Positions 10,405-21,849 of a stretch of DNA of 40,770 nt are shown here, piece after piece. This DNA comes from Ophiothrix spiculata (taxonomy: Eukaryota > Echinodermata > Ophiuroidea > Amphilepidida > Ophiotrichidae), in the NCBI GenBank assembly GCA_000969725.1, contig JXSR01S010224.1; one strand, 5' to 3'. How positions within the stretch are numbered: position 1 is the stretch's first letter; each line of letters begins with the position of its first letter. Below the pieces are notes generated by a model. The model saw only the letters and a program-made list of their open reading frames with translations, searched no databases and was not told where the DNA came from. Position numbers and translations under genes: made by a program.

Positions 10405-10639
10405 CAGGGGCGTCCGAACCGTGTAGGCCATGTGGGCTTTGGCCGCACCACTTTTCAGCCAGAAAAAATAAAAATAAATAAATTTAATTTAATTTGATAT
10501 GTTTTTATAGTCATATCATAAATAACCACAACATAGTACTAGGGGTTAGTTGTTTCCTTATTTTTTATACCCTAAGGGGCCAAAAAAAACCACTTTTACC
10601 AGGGGCCGCGCCACTTTTATTTTCCTTCCGACGCCCCTG
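10405..10639. mobile_element. hAT-like MITE, 235 bp
   Basis: Terminal inverted repeats CAGGGGCGTCCGAA at 10405 and TTCCGACGCCCCTG ending at 10639. CAGGGGCGTCGGA-type ends are typical of hAT superfamily elements. The flanks do not show an intact 8-bp duplication. No coding capacity. Confidence 0.7.
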
Positions 10640-10827
10640 TAAAATAGATCATTAATCATAAGGTCTTTACATCTTTTGTACTTGGGATTTTTGCCTTGCA
10701 AATACGGACTGTGGTTGTCAGCCCTTGGACAATTGTGGAAGTCTGTCTACCACCATCGTCCCGGTTTGTGCTACTCGTAAGAACATTATTTGTTCCCGCT
10801 TTAGAAACAAAGTATAAAGAAGACTTC

Positions 10828-10972
10828 TTGAAAGGTAACCGTTACTAAGACAATTTCCAGACATACTTTCACTTGTGAGATCCGATCATCATGTCTTATA
10901 ATCGGATCTTATTGGATACTTTATGATTGTAACGTAACTGAGGTAAAATTTCAGTAATGGTTGCCTTTCAAA
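10828..10972. mobile_element. short foldback element, 145 bp
   Basis: Ends TTGAAAGGTAACCGTTACT and, inverted, AGTAATGGTTGCCTTTCAA. An inner pair, GATCCGAT.. / ..ATCGGATC, also folds. No coding capacity. Confidence 0.65.
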
Positions 10973-11890
10973 AGTACTATTAATTTATAACTGCCATCAG
11001 TTACATCAAGATTTTTAGCAAATTACACATACGTCAACATGGATTTGGAAAAATTATCTCAAAATGTTACTATCGCTTTAATTTCGAACAAGTCTGAAGG
11101 GATTACTTTTTTTAGGTTTAAAATGCGTGATTCATATTTTAATTTTGAATAATCTTTTTCTTGTGACTGATGGCAGTCAAACCCATGATATACTAGCAAG
11201 ACCCAGCTAGCGAGTGGTTTGATTTTAGACGCTACGAAGCCGCTAACCAGACGCTATAGCAAGTTAAAATTTGTAAATATATATCATCATGATCATTGGC
11301 ATTATTTTTGGTTAAATATATCTCTCTTGGTGCCAAAGAGTGAAGTCATTTTCAAAGAGCCAACTTGTCTATCCTAGAAAATACTGAAAATCTTACTGCT
11401 TTAATTCACTCTAAATTTTGGATTTGACTCTTATAGCTTAAAGTGATTTCATTCTTTCGCATGAAGAGAGATTTCATCTAAAAGATGAATGAGAAAAGTT
11501 AAGCTCTGGACGTTGGTTGTTCAACATACAACAACAGAAGTAACGTACTTCAAAGCTTCAAACAGCTAAGTCACCTTGTCATCGTTTCATCATTCATATA
11601 AGTTTAATGCTTTGCACGCTAGTACTGCAAATGACAGACGAATCGTCATGGTAAGTAAGTAAAATGTTGCATATCCAAAAAAGATTCTCTGTGAGCGGTA
11701 CTATTTAAATGCTGGAACGACGCTCTCAAGTCTCTGCAAGCTACAGCATCCGACAAAACATGGATCGCAACAACTAGACAGACAGCAATGCGACGTACAA
11801 CAAAATATGATCTCTCTCATGTTGTATAAGAGAGACATTTCATGTTTGGTTCTCTCATTAATTAAGAGAGACATTAAAATGTATTTATAG
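10973..11890. other. non-coding AT-rich sequence
   Basis: Nothing is recognised except loose relatives of the 11.9-kb repeat (GCTTTGCACGCTAGTACT near 11612). Confidence 0.35.
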
Positions 11891-11893
11891 TTT

Positions 11894-12130
11894 GAAGGCT
11901 TTGTACGCTGGTTATACTCCATCTGACAGAAGAAATGTGCTGAGAAACTTCTACAAAAAGCATTGCCACACAGTGAAGAATAAACCGTCTTGGATGATGT
12001 CACTATTTGACATTCAGAGAGCTAGGCATTTAAGTGTTGGTAATTACAGTTTGTAGGCTTTGTACGCTGGTTATACTCCATCCGACAGAAGAAATATATG
12101 CATTCAGAGAGCTCGGCATTTAAGTGTTGC
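11894..12130 (+). repeat. degenerate tandem repeat (TTTGTACGCTGG unit)
   Basis: TTTGTACGCTGGTTATACTC followed by CATCYGACAGAAGAAAT occurs at 11900-11937 and 12058-12094. CATTCAGAGAGCTMGGCATT followed by TAAGTGTTG occurs at 12011-12039 and 12101-12129. The two sub-repeats have different spacing (158 and 90 bp), so one copy carries an internal deletion. Weaker relatives lie near 11612 and 12150. Confidence 0.75.
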
Positions 12131-12257
12131 ATATGAAAGTGTTTTCCTTTGGACGCTGGAAACACTTGTCTGCGAAACGTCTAATAGAAGTCCCACTGTA
12201 CGTACTGCAATCAGCATCAGAAGCCCATCAATATGTTGTCCATGTACTCTCGGGTGT

Positions 12258-12374
12258 GGCATTGCTGTTCTATGTGCCGTCACACACGAGTACATGTGCA
12301 ATACTTATCATTTAAATAGTGAATAAAGTGTTATCCGTCTACTCGAGTGTGACGGCAAACAACAGCAATAGTAT
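12258..12374. repeat. inverted repeat, ~33-bp arms
   Basis: GCATTGCTGTTC...GCCGTCACAC near 12258-12290 pairs with GTGTGACGGC...AACAGCAATAG at 12348-12374. Small foldback, no coding capacity. Confidence 0.6.
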
Positions 12375-12582
12375 GATAGCAAGACATCTAGTAGTTCAAT
12401 TGCTTAAAGGGACGTCTGGGGCGAAGTCCACTTGCAGGGGGATGGTCTTTTTAATCTAGTAATGAATATTATTACAAACATATACAAATTGATAAATAAT
12501 TTGATGCCAATTAAAGACTTTAGCTAGGGGGAACCGTAAATTTAAATATTTAAATTTTATCGCTTTATTATTATTATTATTA

Positions 12583-13612
12583 TTTACCTTTTTGGGTCAA
12601 AATTAACCACGGAATGGAGGTTGGGTCCCGAGATATTATAGACAGATGTCTTTGTGATTCAATTTTACCTAACTGAATGGTTTGATTTTGAATTAATATC
12701 ATTCTTTGGCAAGAATGATTTTTGAACAATTTTATGATTTTTTTCCACGATTTTTGTCATTTTTGGTCATTTTTGACCACTAAATTAAACAAATAATTTT
12801 ACCATCCACCCACACACTAATGTACACCCCTTGAGAATATGGTTGTTGATGAAAAGATTAAAATGACAACTCGATGAACCTCACTCGCTATCCAAAAGTC
12901 AAGTTATGGTCCGTCAAAGTTGGTCAGGGAGTAAAAAAGTATAGCCGAGATAAACACGTTTAAAGATTAGTAAGCCCTATATTTTCTGTTGATTATCTTA
13001 AAAATATGCAGGTTTATTTCATATTTCCTTTCATTTTCTTGAAATGAAACTTTACCCGTATTTTGTAGTAAGCACAAAGATTGTGAATCGGTCAAAACAT
13101 CAATTTCTGAAAATTAGGACCTTGACGTGTATTTTCACCTGTAGCGCAAAATGACGTTCTTGCATTTACGGCTCATACGGGCTGGACAGCCACAATTTTG
13201 GCCCAAAAAAGCATTAAGTTTAACGATACTTGTTATTTTGACACAAAATTAAAATGCAACATGATATTTTACTCAGTCAACAAAATTTGGAGTAAAAATT
13301 GAAGGCATATATCAAAAAATCACTAAATTTAGGTCATTTTTTACCTTTTTTGGCCGTTTTTTGGTCAAACTTAACCACAGAAAGGAGATTAAGTCCCAAA
13401 ATATTAAAGGCAGATGTTTTTGTGATACGATTTCACCTTAATGAATGATTAAATTTGGAATAAAATCAATTTGGAGCCAAAAAATGATTTTTTACCAATT
13501 TCATGTTTTTTTCACGTATTTTGGTCATTTTTGGTCATTTTTGACCACTAAATCACAAAAATAATTTTACCATCCACCCACACGCTAATGTACACACCTT
13601 GAGGATATGATT
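12583..13612 (+). repeat. direct repeat pair flanking a mobile-like block
   Basis: 12583-12840 and 13342-13612 are divergent direct copies (shared TTTGGTCATTTTTGACCACT and ATAATTTTACCATCCACCCA). The block between them, 12860-13196, is a copy of the inverted-repeat element seen in opposite orientation at 17499-17918. Confidence 0.7.
12860..13196. mobile_element. copy of the GGCTGTCCAGCCC-ended element
   Basis: Reverse-complement match to 17505-17860, sharing GCATTTACGGCTCATACGGG at one end, then tracts about TATTTTGTAGTAAGCAC and CCCTATATTTTCTGTTGATT. Divergent, non-coding. Confidence 0.7.
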
Positions 13613-13844
13613 CCACGTGGATGGAAAGCTGTAACACATTTTGCCCACAAAACTTTTTTTTAAGCATAATAAAAGCCGTTGGCTGGTAGACTATAACAAA
13701 CACACCCAAGAACATCTGTGGCCTATACTGACCACAGGCAAGGGGAGACAAGCTGCAAACAAAGGGACAATTACAAGACAAAAAGGGTGGGGCAGGCGAG
13801 CAGTGGAAAAATAAATGGAGAAAAAAAAAAGCCCCAAAAAGAAT
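13613..13844. other. 3' flank of the non-LTR pseudogene, nothing else seen
   Basis: The open frame at 13548-13781 (minus) begins in the repeat and has no recognisable domain. Confidence 0.3.
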
Positions 13845-14560
13845 TTAAATGAGCTCTTTCATGGTCCAATCTTGCTCAAGCCGTCCATTGAAAATAGCAT
13901 AGGAAGACACAAGCGCAGATTTGAAAATGTTGTTTTTAAGCTCAGAGTATTTGGCAATGCACTTAAGACGTTTCATGAGACAGGTCATTCTATTCTTGTT
14001 GTCTGCGTCTATCCAGCCACGAGACCCAACTTCGAAAAGCAATAAGTGAGCAATCGTGCCCCTCATCATTGATATCAGAAACCAATGATGTGTAGCGGTC
14101 TAGTTTGGTCTGATGAGCCTTAGAGACATTGGGCTCAAAAGGCACAGACAACTCGAATAAAACAACCTTCTTATCAGTTGGCCAAAACAAAACGATATCG
14201 GGTTTTTGAGATGTTGTAATGATATTAGGTGGAATCGTTCCCCCGCAAGTGGTGTAGCCCTCAATGTCAGCATGGATAATTAAATTACCAGAATTATAAG
14301 CTTCAGAGTCTTTAAAAGCGTAAACGAGGATGCGAATAATGTTGTTGTGCCGCCACAGATATCTGTCAAGCATTTTTTAGCAATTGTTGAGAATATGGAG
14401 AAGACTTCCCTTGCATTTACAAAGGGGACATGAGTCGTTAAGTCTCTTGCCCCAACGTTTGAGGTTAGTAAAAGAAGGGAGAGTATCCATGCAGGCATTG
14501 ATGGCAAATTTGAGAGCACCTTTAGGAAGGCTGAAGATTAAAGACTTCCATGTCAAATTT
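13845..14560 (-). pseudogene. non-LTR retrotransposon 3' end: zinc knuckle + restriction-like endonuclease
   Basis: Minus-strand segments read in order: KGALKFAINACMDTLPSF, then LKRWGKRLNDSCPLC...HILNNC (a C-x2-C-x8-H-x4-C knuckle at about 14395-14440), a stop, then the open part from 14373 with GGTIPP, KPDIVLFW, VLFELSVPFE and KLDRY, and after a frameshift near 14040 VGSRGWIDADNK. PD...ELS-x-P...K resembles the PD-(D/E)xK restriction-like endonuclease that follows a CCHC knuckle at the C-terminus of R2/NeSL-type retrotransposons. The reverse transcriptase itself is missing (5' truncation near 14560) and stops and a frameshift make it dead. Confidence 0.75.
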
Positions 14561-14597
14561 TGACTCTATAATTTTGGCCTTATAGAGTCAAAATTAG
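14561..14597. repeat. short inverted repeat at the truncation point
   Basis: AATTTTGACTCTATAA and TTATAGAGTCAAAATT flank 6-8 bases. It sits exactly where the retroelement similarity ends. Confidence 0.7.
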
Positions 14598-14599
14598 AG

Positions 14600-16862
14600 T
14601 TGGCAAAAATTGTGATTTAAAAAAATTTAAAAGCTTGATTTATAAAAAAAAAATACATCAATTTTATTGCTGTGACGCCGATATATTCCAACTAAAAATG
14701 CTGATAGAAATTCATGATGACGCTTATCAATTGACACTAAGTGATTGGTGCCATGAATAAACATGTCACTGCAAATCTGTGTCTCCAGAACTTTTAGAAA
14801 TGTGATATTGTAACGGTTTGTAAAGCCGGTGACTTACACATAATTGTTTGCCAGGAAATGCTTCTTCAAGATACATAGAACATTTTCAAAACAAGGAGAT
14901 AATAAAATAGAGCTACAACATTCAGTATGTCATCTTCTCTTATCAACAATAATCAATATTCCAAATGAAATCCTTAAGGCCAAAAAAAAAAAATTGCTTG
15001 TTTGCCCTTTCATGAAAAAAATCAATAGGGTCAGTAGGTCAATTTTTTTTATGTGCCGCCGGTAGCCTCAACGGTGGCTTTCACCTTGTACAAGATGTGC
15101 CGCAAATTCAACACATGCAACACGTCAAGACGTTCAGTTTTGTTTACATCCGTTTGGCGCAACAGCGACATGCACCAATACACATTCTGATGCCTTGTTA
15201 TTATGAATATCAAACAATGTCAAAAACGTGCCACTTAAATCAATGGATGCTACCAAACTCCACATAATTTTGCTGCCTTCGCGTACAGACATACAAACAG
15301 GGAAGGTTACCATCTTGGAAACAGGCTGCCGATTCGTTTAACTCGCTAATAACAGCTTGTCGCCAATTAGCCAAGAGCACACACCACTAAATAAGTTCCC
15401 CATTGAAACCAATGCTTTAAAGCCTTAGTAGTGTTGTGCGGCCCCAACCCGGATCTTTTCCGCGTTTGTACGATCGATCTGCGATCTATACAACAATTTT
15501 TAAAACATTTTTTGCAGGTAAAATTGATGCATTTGGGTTTCGAAAAACTAAAAATTGTATTAGATAAGTATAATTTCCTTGTAATATATTTTTCCTGCAA
15601 AAATACACATTTTTTTAATGTTTATGAATGGGAAAAAAAATATGCGACTCAAGATTTTCGTTATTTTTTGGTCGATCGCGAAAGGGCAAACAAACAATTT
15701 TTTTTCTTGGCCTAAACAGAGACTGCCCTTATTTTCCAACTAAAACGCAGATATAAATTAATGGCAATGCTAATTGTTGATGCCATGAATAAACATACCA
15801 ATGCAAATCCTGGTCTTCAGAAAAATGTTACCTTGTGCCACACAGTTGGATACCATCAGACGACCCATAATTGCGATTCATGAGAAAAGAGAGGGATAAT
15901 TAACAATGCAATTAGCACAATATAGAGAATGCCTAAAAATGCAAGAATTTAGGAATGTGCTATTGTGCACCCTGAGAACCTGTATGGTCAATCAATGGAA
16001 GGGAAATCCCAGAGTCAAGTCAGAAGTTGAGTCAGTCTGTAAACTGTCACAGTCTACACAATAATACGTACACAGACGAGTCATCTTAAGCTTCTTAAAC
16101 CCATTCTTACCACCAGAAAAGAAAAATATATTGAAAAAAGAACAAAAATTGCTGAATTATATAGGATTTTCTTGGACTTGCCAACCAAAGATATTACGAT
16201 GTCGGAATGAGCGTCACCAACATTTTCAGTATTCCTCATCCCTTGGTTGAACGTACGAACTTTTTCACATGCATTTTTCACAAAAAAGCATTGAAAATTT
16301 AACATTTTTGTGAAATGGATAAGTAAGATGTTTACTGCTAGTGCTATTGATATTTAGCTGGAGAACTTTAAACACCCAATTTTCAATATTTCAAAATATT
16401 AACAGGAATGATATATTATCTTTAACACTTGAAATATCGTACACCCGATGTATCAATATATTTGATAAATATCTTCGAGTACAATATATCAATAACCTTT
16501 AAAATTCAATATCGGCATTATTGATGTTTTAAAACTGTCGATATATTGAATCTTTGCACATGTTCACCGGCCATAAAGCATGGTTATTGTGCTTTGTCAA
16601 CATTGAGAGCTTTGCCAAATGTTGACCATCCTTCACTTTTTCCACACTAAAGCTTATCTCCAGGCCTGTACAAAAATGAGGAATTCAGGGATCTCTATGC
16701 TGGGAAATTTTGTGATTCAGGGGGAAAAACAAAGAAATACACAGGGAAATATGTAGAGTTATATGGAAATGTCAGACTGGAGGGACGTTCTACTTATCTT
16801 GCTGGGAAATAATATTCTATAGCCCTGTTTATCTCTGATTTTTGGTCCTGTATTTTCTCCAG
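14600..16862. other. non-coding, AT-rich
   Basis: Reading both strands I find no coding region, RNA gene or bounded element that I can defend. The short open frames here (14844-15065, 15367-15715, 16081-16305) lack motifs. Earlier exons of the gene at 16863 could lie here or left of the window. Confidence 0.35.
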
Positions 16863-16971
16863 CATCATCATGACTTTACCAACTGTGATCCTGATGAGAC
16901 AGACATGGGGTTTATGAGGTACCAGTATGATGGCACACCAGGCACTAGGCCTATTCTGAGTGGACCTAAAG
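16863..16971 (+). CDS. 109-bp internal exon of the unknown Ser/Thr-Pro-rich protein gene
   Basis: Preceded by TTTCTCCAG and followed by GTAATA, so it has both splice sites. It is open over 36 codons (HHHDFTNCDPDET..., ending GTRPILSGPK) plus one base. That leftover G joins the AT at the start of the 22374 exon to give Asp, so the phases match. The peptide is not low complexity, as expected of coding sequence. Upstream exons were not found. Confidence 0.65.
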
Positions 16972-17498
16972 GTAATAACTTGTTGTTAATTTTAAAAATA
17001 AATCTTTTACAATAATCTCTACTTCATAATATTGAGGTATACAATAGAAAAGTAGCAAAGCACTTTCTTTATTGTACCCCGGGAAGAGTCCTCCGGAGTA
17101 ACTTGATTCTCAGAATCCCCCTACTCATGCATATGGGATAGGTTAATTTTGTTAATATCAGGTGGTGAGACTTTTTTTTTCAGACAAGATGGGGAATATT
17201 TTAATCGTACTCTAGCAACTGAATGGTAATTTGACTGAGAATGCGGCTATTGAGCCAGCCAAGCGCCGTTCCTTGCTAACGCACAATTTGGCGGTAAATT
17301 GTAAGATGCGTATTGCGTTGTAGTCAAGTAATAGTAGCGCGAGACAGAACACAGAACTTGGTCAATACGCATTCGTGCAGTGTCCGTCAAGGCATAGCGC
17401 CTGCGTGGCGCAATCCCCTAACTTAGCCAAATTTTTAGGGTGCAAATAGACCAGTTTCCTATCTGTACTTTCTTTAATCTATGATTTTAATAATCATA

Positions 17499-17918
17499 TT
17501 TGTGGCTGTCCAGCCCGTATGAGCTGTAAATGCCAGAAACTTCAATTTGAGCTACAGGTAAAATTACATGTCAAGGTCGTAATTTGCTGAAATTGATTTT
17601 TTGACAGATTCACAATCCTTGTGCTTACTACAAAATACCAGCAAAGTTCGAGAAAATGATAGAAAATGTGAAATAAATCTGCATATTTTAAAGACAATCA
17701 ACAGAAAATATAGGGCTTACTGATCTTTGAACATGTTTATCTCAGTTATACGTTTTACTCCCTGACAACTTTAGACGGACCATAACTAGAATTCTGGAAA
17801 TCTGGAAAAAGTTAAAGGTGTCATTTTAATCCTTAAAGCATGGTCTTTTCAAATAATTAAAAAAGTGAAAATGACAAGAGGTGGCATTTACGGCTGGTTT
17901 GGGATGGACGGTCACATT
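17499..17918. mobile_element. MITE with ~36-bp inverted ends, 420 bp
   Basis: Left end TTTGTGGCTGTCCAGCCC...GTAAATGCCA, right end its imperfect inverse GGCATTTACGGCTGG...GGACGGTCACA. The left 350 bp is also present, inverted, at 12860-13196. Confidence 0.65.
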
Positions 17919-18866
17919 TATTTGTCACTTTCGTAAGTCCTCTTCAATTCTCTTCAATTTACAAAGTGTCAGCATTCATTGAAATCCACCTTGTTATCAA
18001 ATGATCAGTCAAATTAATAATCAGTAATATTTGGCCCCTTCCATAGAATCAGGCATGAGCTTTTCCAGCTTTTCAGCTGGTTCCAACTTTTTTGGTGACA
18101 ACTTTTCTGTAATTTTGTATATTTTTAGCCTGTTCAGAAGTATTTTTAAAACAATTTCACTTGCTTTTTCATCTTTTTTCAGGAAGGTGCAGTCGCATAC
18201 CTAAGAGAATACAAATTACAGAAATTCCTTTTTGACCAATAATTAATGATGGTCAAAGTATGATATTTGATTTTTCTGAAAGATGATTTCATAGTCTTCA
18301 GACTGGCACATTTTTTAATTATCCTATATCCTGGAATTGACATTAAATGTTTCAATCAGATATTTTTTGTACAAAAGTCATTTCAATGAAGAAAGTATGT
18401 ACTAAAGGGACTCAGTTTTAAAATAGCCAGGGGAGTTTTAAAAAGCTCTCCTGAAGGTGATAAGGAGAGCATTGGTAGAGCATTAATAGTCGAGTGTTGG
18501 CGCGAAGCCGAAAAGTCGAGCGCTCGTAGCACGTGAGCATAACGGCGTGGGGTAAGGGCCCCTGGTGGGGTCCAGGGGCAAAGCCAGAGGTTTTCTACAC
18601 ATTTTACACCTGCCATAGGAGACACCATTTCAAAGGGAAAATTATATTCAAATGGATTTAAACAATAAGGATATTTTGAGAAAACACTCTACTGTTTGGA
18701 AAAAGAATAGTATATACATGTATAGCTTTTATTTAAATAAACACTTGAATGATATTGCTACTTGATAAATTACATATCAGCATTGCCATTGGCTTTGCAA
18801 CATGGGATGAAGGTGTACTTGTATCATGATACTACATGTATCATGATCGCTGTGGGCATCATGTCA

Positions 18867-19010
18867 TCACTGCACTTTCACACGCTGAGCTGAGCTTTCT
18901 AATAATAATTCAGAGTCATAATAACTTTCTTCACTACTAGAATCGCTTACAGAAGAATCAGTAACGTTTTCTAATTCCAGTGATGATATATTTTTGAGTT
19001 TTGAAGCCAT
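18867..19010 (-). CDS. small acidic Ser-rich open frame, 47 aa, unrecognised
   Basis: ATG at 19010 gives MASKLKNISSLELENV then a run of Ser, Asp and Glu (SVSDSSSEESYYDSE) and stops at 18867. An acidic Ser-rich N-terminus like this is common at the start of transposases and of multicopy invertebrate proteins, so it may be a fragment of such a gene. Length and composition alone cannot prove it is coding. Confidence 0.2.
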   Translation of the reverse strand: MASKLKNISSLELENVTDSSVSDSSSEESYYDSELLLESSAQRVKVQ

Positions 19011-19599
19011 TTTGGACGTAAAATTTATGAAAAAATGAGCGAGGTACAGCGCAATTTATCCACTGATATTCACTTCCGCATTCACGAAACAGCGAGCGCT
19101 TATCGTTAGTGTCTATGAGAAAATGAAAAATTAGCATGCTAGGGGGACACGGCCTTTTATCAGGACAAAAAACAATCTCTGCCGCGATAATATACAGAAA
19201 AAACGATGTATTTAGTCAATAGTAGCGACCTTACAGAGTCATAAAAAGAGGTTGATTTTGATCGATCATAAAAGGGCCCTCACCCCCCTTAATTTTAAAC
19301 CGGATTTACATCGATCTCGGGGACTATCAATTTTCAGTAAAAAAATCGGGGAAAAACTTGACAGGCCTGGGTAATGCAAGGGGCGCGACAAATCGCGCTT
19401 CCAGAAGTGGGTTAAAACCGAGTCCCTGGTACTAGTCTAGTTCAAATATTTTGTAAATGTACAACAATGCATTTTGTAAGCTTGTGTAAAATAGTTTGTT
19501 AACCCAGCACTAATTCTATTCACTGAAGTCAATAAGTATAGATAATTCCCACTGAGAGTTTGTAATCTGTAACAATTCTTTTGTGTTTACATGAGCGAA

Positions 19600-19766
19600 A
19601 TCAAAAGCAAAAAGCCTTAGGTTTTAAATAGCCTTGGGTTTTTTGCTTTTGCTTTTCCTTGCAGAAGACAAAAGTCTATCCCATACTTTGATTGGTCTTG
19701 TGCAGTAAGATTAAAGCAATACTTCTTAAATAAAACATACCAATCTTTTTTTTTTTTTTTTTTACA
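19600..19766. repeat. hairpin-containing dispersed repeat, copy 1
   Basis: AAAAGCAAAAAGCC...GGTTTTTTGCTTTTGC folds on itself, followed by CATACTTTGATT and a poly-T run (19747-19764). A related copy lies at 29815-29900. Confidence 0.6.
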
Positions 19767-20178
19767 ATTTTTGATGTTTTTATAATGAATGTGCAGAAAG
19801 CACATCAGATTCCAAATATGGTCGCTGTTTTTAATCCAATCCGCGTATATTATATGCTTGTGTTCTGATTATAGTAGTAATAAATTAAAAGAAATAAACC
19901 TGGTACTAGAATTAAACATTTGCAACTGTGCAACATTGCAACCACAACCTGAAGACACATGGAATTTGTTTCTTGAAATTGGTTAAGAAGTGCTTGGTCC
20001 CATACATAAGATCTTATTCTTCAATCAAGAATAATTTTCTAAAATTTCACAGTATGTTCAGAATCTTTTAGCACTTTGTGACATCACTAGCCAGTCGCAT
20101 GTCACATGATCAATTCCAAGAAACAGATACCAGTTGAAGACCATTGGTTATCACATAGTTGCATATTACTTTGACCAG

Positions 20179-21535
20179 GGGTCTATTTCACTAAATTTAA
20201 GATGCATAGTAGCTACGAAGTATTACAGTTAAATATCACAAAGTCATGATAATCCTTCATAAGTGTTCACCGCATCTTAAGGTATCTGAATAATGCATTA
20301 ATAGAAAAATCGAACCCTTTGTTTACAATGCGCGGGGTCAAGAGGTGGTCATAGCTAACGTGGGTTTTGGTCTTATGATGGGTTAACGATGCATTTTAAT
20401 AGGGATATCAACGAGAAAATTAAATTTCCTATTCAATTTGTTTTCATGACACATTCAAATTGCACCCTGTTTCCAAAGTAAAATGACACCAAGATCACAT
20501 TTGTAGGTCAAGCGGTTCCGGAGATATTAAAGATTTTGTCAGAAAAATTTGGCGCTATTTGAGTTACAAATAGTGGTAAATTAGAGAAAATGTCAATATA
20601 AGGAATTTACGCGCATGTAAAAATGACAAACAAACTAAGAAACTGATTTGTTTTCAATATTTTTCTTCTACAAGTGCCTGACAGTAGCTAAGCATCCAAA
20701 AAAAATCCCATGTTTCACTTTGTATTGAAAATATCCGCCCAAATTTGAGGTCATTTGTTCAATTTCAACAAATGGACCCATTTGACAAGCTGTTACCAAT
20801 GTCCAGCCAGTTTTGTGCCGGGAGTTTCCGGGTATACAGCTCAAAGGATTATTCCCATTGCCGGCGGGGATTTATAAAAAGAGTGTGGTAGCGGGGGGTT
20901 TGGAGGACATTTCGCGAGGTGATTCATTCTTTGTTGAAAGTCAAAAAATATACCATTTTGATCATGAATATCTACCGGTTGTAATGATGTAAGACACTTT
21001 TTCGGAGACGTCCTGTGTCATCCAAGGATTGCAAAAGTATTGGGAGATCTCCGACTGGGCGGTGGTCTGGGGTTTCGATTGACTGCTGTGAAGTACAAGA
21101 GGTGGTTTCCAAAAAGTGTCCTTCATAAATGGAACAATGGATCTATCTCCTTTAAAATAGCTGTTTACTTTTTGCCTAAAAGTGAGTGAATCACATCGCG
21201 AAATGCATTTTTGTACAATGCGCTATACCGCTGAACAGAGCTTAATTTGAGTTTGCACGGCGACCTCTGGTCCATTTTCACACGGAGCTGCTCATTTATG
21301 AAAACAAACGAAGATTCAATCAACTGTAATACATTTGTTTTATGATGAAAAGTAAAAAGAAACCCCTCTCAATGTTAAAAAACTCAATTTTTTTCAATAG
21401 GTACATTTTTAATTATGTTAAACATTATTGAACTCGTCATTGAGGAGTCTAAAGTTAAGGTACCTAACATAAATTTCAACCCAGCACGGATTTTTCTACA
21501 CTAATTGACATCCCTAATTATAGTGAAATCGACCC
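20179..21535. mobile_element. PIF/Harbinger-like MITE (CWG target), split by a nested element
   Basis: Ends GGGTCTATTTCAC (20179) and GTGAAATCGACCC (to 21535), flanked by CAG at 20176-20178 and 21536-21538. Its body, 20179-20400, is the reverse complement of the complete 246-bp relative at 36999-37244. The last ~20 bp resume at 21516, after a 1.1-kb insertion. Three-base CWG duplications are known from PIF/Harbinger relatives. Confidence 0.75.
20401..21515. mobile_element. nested element, 1,115 bp, with internal foldback
   Basis: Ends AGGGATATCAA and TTGACATCCCT, flanked by AAT at 20398-20400 and 21516-21518, inside the CWG-type MITE. It holds a ~300-bp imperfect inverted repeat of its own (ATTTCGCGAGGTGATTCATTC near 20910 against GAGTGAATCACATCGCGAAAT near 21185). 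No coding capacity. Confidence 0.7.
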
Positions 21536-21849
21536 CAGGAGTTCTCAACAAGTTCTTACAATGCACCACAAGAATGAGAAAATTGTAGGGTAAAATGCCA
21601 AATGTGCCTTTTTTTCTCAACATATTGCCGATGTATTTATTTGTTTTTTACAGAGCCAAAGCGCCAATCAGTACTTGTCAAAGGGGCAAATTTGGCGTGT
21701 GTGCCTGTTGTTGAGAAGCACTTGACTTTGACCATAATATTGGAAATGCTGTATTATCTCTGCTTGAAAAATGCTGCATTTAAGTTGGAATAAATCCTTT
21801 TCATCAAACTAAATGACCATCGGTGCTATTGCATGTAGTTGGGTAATAG

